Source: Rhodospirillales bacterium (GTDB taxonomy: Bacteria; Pseudomonadota; Alphaproteobacteria; Rhodospirillales; Defluviicoccaceae). Taken from it: 64,000 bases of DNA. Location: NCBI GenBank assembly GCA_016712595.1, contig JADJQT010000001.1, forward strand, positions 2,105,501 to 2,169,500, given 5' to 3'. This document shows positions 36,657 through 42,877 of this stretch, one piece after another (within the stretch, counting starts at the first letter, position 1; each line of letters opens with the position of its first letter). The notes below the pieces were generated by a model. The model worked only from the letters and a program-made list of their open reading frames with translations, was not told the DNA's origin and searched no databases. The position numbers were made by a program, and so were the translations under genes.

Positions 36657-37633
36657 ATCAAACCTTTGTCCACTAGGCGGCGGTAATGCTCGCCAAGGAC
36701 GGTTAGTTTACAAGCCTTGCTTTGCATGGCTGCGTGCCACATGTGCGGAGCCCCAACGGGAACAACAAGGTTTACTCGGTTATACTTTTGGAGGATTGCA
36801 AAGATCGCTGTCTTATCAGGGTCTGGCGGGATGTATCCGGGACCATTCTTATCGGCCTCGTTCCGCTCCGGTTCGAAGGATGGGTCAAGCCGGTACTCGT
36901 AGTCGGGCTCTGGAAACAGCTCCACGATCCGCTGAAGGTCGGCGAGATCAAGGAGCGGCTTCACCTTCCGGAGTGATACGAACGTCTTCACGTTCGTCTT
37001 GAAGACCGGCCGCTGTGCCCACGGTCCGAGCGACTGATCGATGTGCGCATAAACGCTGCCGGGCGTCACCTCGCCGACAAGGTTCGCCGCCGCACCGCCG
37101 AGCGCGTCAACTAGCAGCTTGGTAAAGATCCCAGACCCGTTTTCCTCCACCGCATATTGTTCGGCCGTCGAAGCAGTCAAAATGGTCACGCCCTCAGCAA
37201 GCTCCGCTACGCCGCTAAGCGAATTCGCGGCCGTTATGCCGCTATGACAACTGTCAAGAAGGATGATTCTGTTTTTAGCCTTCGACTGGTTCGCCCACGT
37301 CATGATCTCGGCGAGCGGAATACCATCATCGCCGGTATCACAGTCTGAGGGGCACAGGTAGCCTCCCGATGCTTCTATGTACCCGTGCCCGGCAAAGTAG
37401 AATAGCGCAATCTCATCGTTACCCCCGAAGAGCTCCTTGATCGCCTCCCGGAGCTTTGTCCGAGTGACACCTCCGCCGACAGGTACGGCACTCAGAAATT
37501 TGACGTCAAAGTTTACTGAGCGGTCAGCGTTTCGGGCAAGAATAGATTTAACTGCGTTAGCGTCGTAGACACATCCGAATAGCGGCTTAATATTTTCGTA
37601 GTAGTTGATACCGACAACCAGCGCCTTCTTCAT
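36653..37633 (-). CDS. Caspase-family peptidase (candidate type IV Thoeris effector)
   Basis: The protein is 326 residues. The N-terminal ~210 residues are a caspase/peptidase C14 fold: KKALVVGINYYENIKPLFGC at the start, the catalytic His83 in FYFAGHGYIE and the catalytic Cys129 in IILLDSCHSG, with the dyad complete. The C-terminal ~110 residues (LADLQRIVELFPEPDYEYRL onward) are unassigned and could bind the activating signal. The start is ATG 37633; GTG 37645 is an alternative. A TIR-like gene ends 18 bases upstream. TIR plus caspase-like protein is the architecture reported as type IV Thoeris, where the TIR-made nucleotide activates protein cleavage and cell death. G+C is visibly lower than in the flanking operon. 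Confidence 0.85.
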   Translation of the reverse strand: MKKALVVGINYYENIKPLFGCVYDANAVKSILARNADRSVNFDVKFLSAVPVGGGVTRTKLREAIKELFGGNDEIALFYFAGHGYIEASGGYLCPSDCDTGDDGIPLAEIMTWANQSKAKNRIILLDSCHSGITAANSLSGVAELAEGVTILTASTAEQYAVEENGSGIFTKLLVDALGGAAANLVGEVTPGSVYAHIDQSLGPWAQRPVFKTNVKTFVSLRKVKPLLDLADLQRIVELFPEPDYEYRLDPSFEPERNEADKNGPGYIPPDPDKTAIFAILQKYNRVNLVVPVGAPHMWHAAMQSKACKLTVLGEHYRRLVDKGLI

Positions 37634-37651
37634 CACTGAGATCACGTGATA

Positions 37652-38023
37652 TTATAGGGAGTTGACGAATGAGGCGACATTTTCCCACGTCCAAACCACC
37701 GTATTGACTCCAACAACATTAGTTCGGTCGTCCGTGTAACACCACAAGCCTCGAAGCCGGATCCTCTCCTCTTTGGCGCATGCGATCTCCCACTCTTGCC
37801 CGCTAGAGGTCAGGGAGTTCTTACTAATGAGAGCGATCACGCCGTCGGAGCGCCTGATTCTCGTCCGCACACGTTCCTTCCACTCAGTCTCGTACGGCTG
37901 CTTGACTGACATGTCGACGTACTCGAAGGGCGTTCTGGTGCTTAACGATTGGCCCTTCAGTAAATCTCTGGCGGATTTGTCCTCGATCGCGAACGCTACG
38001 AAAATTACCTTCTTCTCGGCCAT
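37652..38023 (-). CDS. TIR-like protein, ThsB type (Thoeris sensor candidate)
   Basis: The 123-residue protein resembles the MTH538/DUF1863 TIR-like family that contains ThsB. The opening strand VIFVAFAIEDKSARDLL, the SDGVIALISKNSLTSSG strand-loop and the helix start QEWEIACAKEE follow the family order; Glu79 (or Glu77) is the candidate catalytic glutamate that cleaves NAD+. In Thoeris, ThsB detects phage infection and makes a cyclised ADP-ribose signal. Here the next gene is a caspase-like effector rather than the SIR2-type ThsA. ATG start with GGGGGTGAGG about 6 bases upstream. It is the first gene of the cassette and follows a 409-base gap on its 5' side, which probably holds its promoter. 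Confidence 0.85.
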   Translation of the reverse strand: MAEKKVIFVAFAIEDKSARDLLKGQSLSTRTPFEYVDMSVKQPYETEWKERVRTRIRRSDGVIALISKNSLTSSGQEWEIACAKEERIRLRGLWCYTDDRTNVVGVNTVVWTWENVASFVNSL

Positions 38024-38432
38024 TTAGCCTCACCCCCTTTTTAGATAATGCTGCACAAAATGATCGTATACTGCATGTGCCGTGGTCGCATGCGGCACGC
38101 ACAGCCGACACCAGCGGCGAAGCAGTCGCCCGCCAGAGCGCGAAGAGCTCCTTGAGCGGGTGCCCGCCGGTGCCTTCGTGCATGCGGACCGCTGGTTGAT
38201 ATCGAACGAGCGCGGTGCGTACCCCAAACGAGAGTAAAGTAACAAACACTCCCCGTAACCGGAAGCCTGGCTGTGCCGTATACTGCTCGTTTCCGCTCGT
38301 TGCCGAATCTCGACGCTTGCAGCCGCCGCTTTCGGGCACCCGCCATGTCTCTTGATGGCGAAAAGCGCAATTTTGAGTGACTCGCCGCCATTTGGCGCGT
38401 CTCGCCCGCTGACCTTACGGGTACCGAGAAAA
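38024..38432. other. Upstream region of the TIR-caspase cassette, no gene recognised
   Basis: 409 bases between the binding-protein gene and the TIR-like gene, the only large gap in the run of same-strand genes here. Several overlapping frames exist but none has a recognisable motif or good start. CGTATACTGC occurs twice (38065-38074 and 38277-38286); on the minus strand the first contains a TATACG -10-like hexamer about 45 bases before the TIR start. The cassette promoter is probably here. A degenerate gene fragment is possible. Confidence 0.4.
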
Positions 38433-39653
38433 TCAGTTGGTCGGGCGTAGTTTTTTGGCTTCGCTCTCGGGCGGCAGGTAGGCGGCGCCGTTGGCGTAGT
38501 GCCAGTCGACCATGATGCCTTTGCCGTCCTTGACCGCGGTGCGGCCGACGAAGGCGCCGAGGGTCGATTGGTGGTCGGCGCCGCGAAAGGTGATCGGCCC
38601 GAACGGCGTTGCCACCTCGATGCCCTCGGCGGCGGCGATCATTTTTTCGGTCTCCGTCGAGCCGGCCTTGGCGATGATCGTGGCCACCGCCTTGAGGGTG
38701 GTGTAGCCGACCACCGAGCCGAGGCGCGGCGGCTCGGCATATTTCGCCTGGTAGGCGTCGAGGAACGCCTTATGGGCGGGTGTGTCGATCGCGTACCACG
38801 GATAGCCGGTGACCAGCCAGCCGACCGGCGCCTCGCCCTTGAGCGGATCGAGGTACTCGGGCTCGCCGGTCAAAAGGCTGACCACCTCGCGGCCGGCGAA
38901 CAGCCCGCGCGTCGTGCCCTCGCGGACGAACTGGGCGAGATCGGCGCCGAAGGTGACGTTGAAGATCGCCTCGGGATTGGCCTGGGCGAGAGCGCCGACC
39001 ACCGGGCCGGCATCGATCTTGTTCAGGGTCGGCCATTGCTCGGCGACCCATTCGAGGTCCGGGCGCTTCTTGGCCATCGCGTCCTTGAAGGCGGCGACCG
39101 CCGACTTTCCGTATTCGTAGTTCGGGGCGACGCTCGCCCAGCGCTTGGCCGGCAGCTTGGCGGCTTCCTCGGCGAGCATCGCCGCCTGCATCGAGACCGA
39201 CGGGCGCAGGCGGAAGGTGTAGCGGTTGCCCTTCTCCCAGACCAGCGCGTCGGTGAGCGGCTCGGCGGCCATGAACAGGATCTTCTTCTGATTGGCGAAG
39301 TCGGAAACGGCGAGGCCGACGTGCGAGAAGAACGTGCCCATCAGCAGCACCGCGCCCTCGCGGGCGACTAGTTCGTTGGCGGCGGTCAGCGCGTCGCCCG
39401 GCTTGCCGGCGTCATCGCGCGAGACGACCTCGATCGGCCGGCCGAGGGCGCCGCCTGCGGTGTTGATTTCCTCAAGCGCCAGCATCCAGCCGTTGCGGTA
39501 GGGCAGGGTGAAGGCGGGAAGGCCGGAATAGCTGTTGATCTCGCCGATACGGATGGCATCGGCGGCCGTGGCCCGCGGTGCGAACGGCACGGCGAGCCAA
39601 GTGCCGGCGATCCCGGCGGCGGCGAGCCCCAACAGGGCGCGGCGATCGATCAT
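38433..39653 (-). CDS. ABC transporter substrate-binding protein (LivK/Peripla_BP_6 type)
   Basis: The 406-residue periplasmic protein has a signal sequence: MIDRRALLGLAAAGIAGTWL, with a twin Arg (possible Tat) and cleavage after ATA near residue 30. The mature start IRIGEINSYSGLPAF and the segment DDAGKPGDALTAANELVARE are typical of branched-chain-type type I binding proteins. Start at 39653 because AGGAAGGG lies ~9 bases ahead; the ATG 9 bases upstream would be too close to it. Members of this family bind amino acids, amides or aromatic acids. It belongs with LivHM-LivG-LivF, although the TIR-caspase cassette now lies between them. Confidence 0.92.
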   Translation of the reverse strand: MIDRRALLGLAAAGIAGTWLAVPFAPRATAADAIRIGEINSYSGLPAFTLPYRNGWMLALEEINTAGGALGRPIEVVSRDDAGKPGDALTAANELVAREGAVLLMGTFFSHVGLAVSDFANQKKILFMAAEPLTDALVWEKGNRYTFRLRPSVSMQAAMLAEEAAKLPAKRWASVAPNYEYGKSAVAAFKDAMAKKRPDLEWVAEQWPTLNKIDAGPVVGALAQANPEAIFNVTFGADLAQFVREGTTRGLFAGREVVSLLTGEPEYLDPLKGEAPVGWLVTGYPWYAIDTPAHKAFLDAYQAKYAEPPRLGSVVGYTTLKAVATIIAKAGSTETEKMIAAAEGIEVATPFGPITFRGADHQSTLGAFVGRTAVKDGKGIMVDWHYANGAAYLPPESEAKKLRPTN

Positions 39654-39741
39654 GGCTGTCATCCCTTCCTGCTCAGTCCCGTTTTTGCTTCGGGGGTGCG
39701 TCGCATTCGAGGGCGTTCGGACCTGAGCGCGTGCCGGCGGC

Positions 39742-40329
39742 TCAGCGAAGCCCGTCCTTACCCGTGATCTGTTCCTTGCTGAGGCCGCCGATTCGCGGCA
39801 GCGGCCTGCCGCTGTCGGTGACCACCACGGCGACGAGGATCTCGTCGGCGCGCGGAGCGTCGGCCACCCGCACTTCCATGGCATCGAAGTGGCTGCGCAC
39901 GAAGGCGGCGTCCTTATGGCCGAGCGGCACGTCGATCGGCGTGCCGATCCCGCCGGTCTTCTTCGCCGACGGCACCAGCGCCGCGCCCCTCTCGACCGCC
40001 CGGCGCAGCGGCCCGCCGAGGCGCGGATGCAGGATCGCCGCGGCGTGCTCGAGCTCACCGTGTTCGCCGACGATCGCCGCCTTGCCGTAGCTCTCGATGC
40101 GCGCCGGCTCGACCCCGAGCGCCGCCACTGCCCGCTCACCCAAAAGGCCGCCCAGTTCTTCGCCGATGACCATCAGCGGCTCCAGATCCTCGACGTAGCG
40201 GCCGGCGCACGGGTTTTCGATCACCGCGATCGCCGCGGCCTTGCGGGCCGGCGGCACGATGGTGCTGCCCATTTCCCGGCGCGTCTCCTCGACGATGACG
40301 ACCAGCTTGCGAATCTTGGCGTTGTACAT
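39742..40329 (-). CDS. DUF1185 family protein (annotated elsewhere as amino acid synthesis family)
   Basis: The protein is 195 residues, with no signal peptide. Conserved blocks are RKAAAIAVIENPCAGRYVED (about 29-48), GKAAIVGEHGELEHAAAILH (about 82-101) and VPSAKKTGGIGTPIDVPLGH (about 118-137). It is a full-length match to the family. The function is unknown; homologues are often found beside Liv-type transporters and catabolic genes, as here. The gap to the binding-protein gene is 88 bases, and UPF0280 is 16 bases upstream. Confidence 0.82.
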   Translation of the reverse strand: MYNAKIRKLVVIVEETRREMGSTIVPPARKAAAIAVIENPCAGRYVEDLEPLMVIGEELGGLLGERAVAALGVEPARIESYGKAAIVGEHGELEHAAAILHPRLGGPLRRAVERGAALVPSAKKTGGIGTPIDVPLGHKDAAFVRSHFDAMEVRVADAPRADEILVAVVVTDSGRPLPRIGGLSKEQITGKDGLR

Positions 40330-40345
40330 GGGTGACCGTTTCTTC

Positions 40346-41311
40346 TCAGGGGCGCAGATCCGCCGTCAGGTGCCGGGGGCCTAAATCCGCCGTCAGGCAC
40401 AGGTCGGACGACGAGGGTGAAATCGCCGCCCGCTGCTCCGCCTCGCCCGTTGGCGCGGCGGCAAAGCAGTGCAACGGCCTGCTGACGATCCGGTGGCGGC
40501 CGCGCAAAGCCAGGAAGGCGGCTTCAATCAACCCTGTCGCACGCATCCGTTCGGCTACTGCCTTCCCGGAGTCGAGCGCACGGGCGATATCATCGCCGCT
40601 GAGAGCGCCCACCGCAATCACCACCGGCAGATCGCCGAGATCGCTGTCCTCGCGCACCATGCTTGCCGGCTTTCTGACGACGGCGGGGCTGGCGACGTCG
40701 ACGGCGTTGGCGATCAGCGTCGCCGCCGCATCGGCATCGGCGGCGTCGGCGGCGAGGACGGTCACGGCGTCGGCGATGCCGAGAGATAGGCTCCGCCCGC
40801 CCTGCCCGCTGGTGGCGATGCCGCGCACCGGCTGCGATGCGTCGATCCGCGCCCGGGCGACGATCTCTCCCTGACGCACGTCGGCGACAAGGCCGACGTC
40901 GTAGACGGTGCCGGGTTCCAGCAGCAGGGCGATGTCGCCGCCATTGTTGACGTAGGCGCGCGTCAGCGTCCGCCCCTCGGCGAGCGCGCCGAGGACGGCG
41001 TCGGCGACGGCGCCGGCCACCGCCGCCATCGGGGTGATGAACACGCCGCGATGGCGGGCGCAGGCGCGAACCATGCATCGGGCGATCGTGCCTTCGGGCC
41101 GAGGCGGATCCTGGTCGAGGCCGCGGCGGAGCAGCGGCAATTCAGCGACCAGTTCGTCGAGAACCGTGCAAAAGCGGCCGGCCGCTTGCGCGAATGCTGC
41201 CGCGATCTCGCCGGGTGCGCCCTCGGCGTCGATGATCAGATCGATGGGGCCATGCTGCAGATGCAGCCGGCCGTCGGTCAGCCGGTGAACCTGTGGCCCG
41301 CTCACCACCAA
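40346..41311 (-). CDS. UPF0280 family protein (ApbE-like fold)
   Basis: The protein is 321 residues. The YVNNGGDIALLLEPG motif (about 143-157) and GIATSGQGGRSLSLGIADAV (about 191-210) resemble the flavin transferase ApbE/UPF0280 superfamily. Residues ~280-321 form a tail not expected in the family and contain a short repeat (CLTADLGP / HLTADLRP), so the true end may have been extended by a local duplication. UPF0280 genes are often found next to 6-hydroxynicotinate-reductase-type or other flavin enzymes; a role in flavin attachment or reductase maturation is inference. Confidence 0.82.
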   Translation of the reverse strand: MVVSGPQVHRLTDGRLHLQHGPIDLIIDAEGAPGEIAAAFAQAAGRFCTVLDELVAELPLLRRGLDQDPPRPEGTIARCMVRACARHRGVFITPMAAVAGAVADAVLGALAEGRTLTRAYVNNGGDIALLLEPGTVYDVGLVADVRQGEIVARARIDASQPVRGIATSGQGGRSLSLGIADAVTVLAADAADADAAATLIANAVDVASPAVVRKPASMVREDSDLGDLPVVIAVGALSGDDIARALDSGKAVAERMRATGLIEAAFLALRGRHRIVSRPLHCFAAAPTGEAEQRAAISPSSSDLCLTADLGPRHLTADLRP

Positions 41312-41329
41312 CGCCTCACAGTCGGCGCC

Positions 41330-42877
41330 TCACGGACGCCCGCTCCACGGAAAGTGCTGACGGGCGAGGGGCCAGGGGTTGTCGGCGCTCCAGCCGACGG
41401 CGCGCAGCCGCTCTTCGCCGTCGCGCCCCCCGGCGAAGGTACCGGCGAGGCTGTCGGCGCGGACGACGGACTCGACGTGGCCGCCGAGCGCGGCATAGTC
41501 GGCAAGGCGCATGGTGAACTCGATCGGTGCGACCAGCGCCGGCGTGGGCACCCAGCCGAACGCCCGCTCCGGCATGCGCGCGACGTCGACCATGACAGTG
41601 ATGCCACCGCCTGGCCAGACGTAGGCGGGCGCGCCGCCGCTGGAAACGAAGACAAGCGCGTCCTTGACCGAGCGGGTCAGGCGCACCGGGTTGCGGGTGA
41701 CGCCGGCGCGCAGGGAGCCGCCGGCACCGGCCATGAATACCACCGAGCACAGCGCCGGCTCGCAATTCTCGCGGATCAACGCGACGGTCTCGGCAAGGTC
41801 CGTGGGCATTGCCGCCGGCACCGGGGCCAGTGCGTCGTCAAGCACGAAGTAGGCGGCGTCCTCGCCGGTGGTGCTGACCATCAACAGGGTCTGCCCGGGG
41901 CGGGCGACCTTGGGGTTGTGGGGGCCGAGAATGGTCAGCGGATCGGTGATGTCGGTGCCGCCCCAGCCGCTGCCGGGTTCGGCGACGCGAAAGTAGCGCC
42001 CCGGCGTTGAGCGCCGCCCGCGCATGTAAATACCGCTGGGAGCGATGCCGAGGAACTTGCCGGCCTCGTGCTCGGACAGCACGCCGGTGATGTGATCGTC
42101 GACGACGACGACCTCGTCGACCTTGCCCTTCCACGCCGGCGCGAACATGCCGATCGTCGCCGAGCCGCAGCCGACGCGCATGCGCTCCTCGGCAATGCCA
42201 TCGACGACCGGCGCCGCGCCGGCCGCCACGATCACCGTCGAGCCGCCGTCAATGGCAAGCTCGACTGGCTCGCGGTTGCACAGCTTGAGCATCGTCTCGC
42301 AGGTGACGGTGCCTTCCTTTTTGCCACCGCCGGTGAGGTGGCGCACGCCACCGATCGACAGCATCTGCGAGCCGTATTCGGCGGTGGTCACGTGGCCGAC
42401 CGGCTCGCCGCCGGCCCGCACCGTCGCGGTCTCGGCGCCGATATGACGGTCGGTGTCGATCTTGAGCTTGACGCCGCAGTAGCTGAAGATCCCCTCGGTC
42501 ACCACGGTGACCATGTCGACGCCGTCGTAGGTGCCGGCGACGATGAACGGCGCCGGCTTGTAATCCGGATACGTCGTGCCCGCGCCGATTCCGGTGACGA
42601 ATCGCTCGGCATTGATGTACTGGTCGGCAGTCCGCAGCAGCCGGCCTTCCTCCCAGTCCGGATCGCCGAGAAAGGGCACCATCGCGCCGTCGCGGGCGAG
42701 CGTGCGCTCAACGACGATGAGCGGATCGACGCGGACCAGCGTGCCGCTGAGGTTGGCGTAGCGATCGCACGCACCGGGCTGGCCAGGCTTGATCCGGCAG
42801 CGCACCGGGCAGGCGTCACAGACGACGAGCGCCGCCGGTGCTTCAGACGTCGCCGGGGCTTCAGCCATCGGCGCCAT
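41330..42877 (-). CDS. 6-hydroxynicotinate reductase-like protein
   Basis: The protein is 515 residues. The N terminus has a cysteine set VVCDACPVRC (Cys20, Cys23, Cys27) and Cys37 in GACDRY, a likely Fe-S site. The rest has conserved blocks YGSQMLSIGGVRHLTGG, VGCGSATIGMFAP and GGITVMVDVARMPE. It resembles the Hnr protein of nicotinate fermentation, which reduces 6-hydroxynicotinate to the tetrahydro form using ferredoxin. The start at 42877 has AGGA 5 bases ahead and overlaps the hydroxylase stop by 17 bases; 42907 and 42868 are alternatives. Between hydroxylase and enamidase it would supply the middle step. The substrate is inferred from neighbours. Confidence 0.83.
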   Translation of the reverse strand: MAPMAEAPATSEAPAALVVCDACPVRCRIKPGQPGACDRYANLSGTLVRVDPLIVVERTLARDGAMVPFLGDPDWEEGRLLRTADQYINAERFVTGIGAGTTYPDYKPAPFIVAGTYDGVDMVTVVTEGIFSYCGVKLKIDTDRHIGAETATVRAGGEPVGHVTTAEYGSQMLSIGGVRHLTGGGKKEGTVTCETMLKLCNREPVELAIDGGSTVIVAAGAAPVVDGIAEERMRVGCGSATIGMFAPAWKGKVDEVVVVDDHITGVLSEHEAGKFLGIAPSGIYMRGRRSTPGRYFRVAEPGSGWGGTDITDPLTILGPHNPKVARPGQTLLMVSTTGEDAAYFVLDDALAPVPAAMPTDLAETVALIRENCEPALCSVVFMAGAGGSLRAGVTRNPVRLTRSVKDALVFVSSGGAPAYVWPGGGITVMVDVARMPERAFGWVPTPALVAPIEFTMRLADYAALGGHVESVVRADSLAGTFAGGRDGEERLRAVGWSADNPWPLARQHFPWSGRP

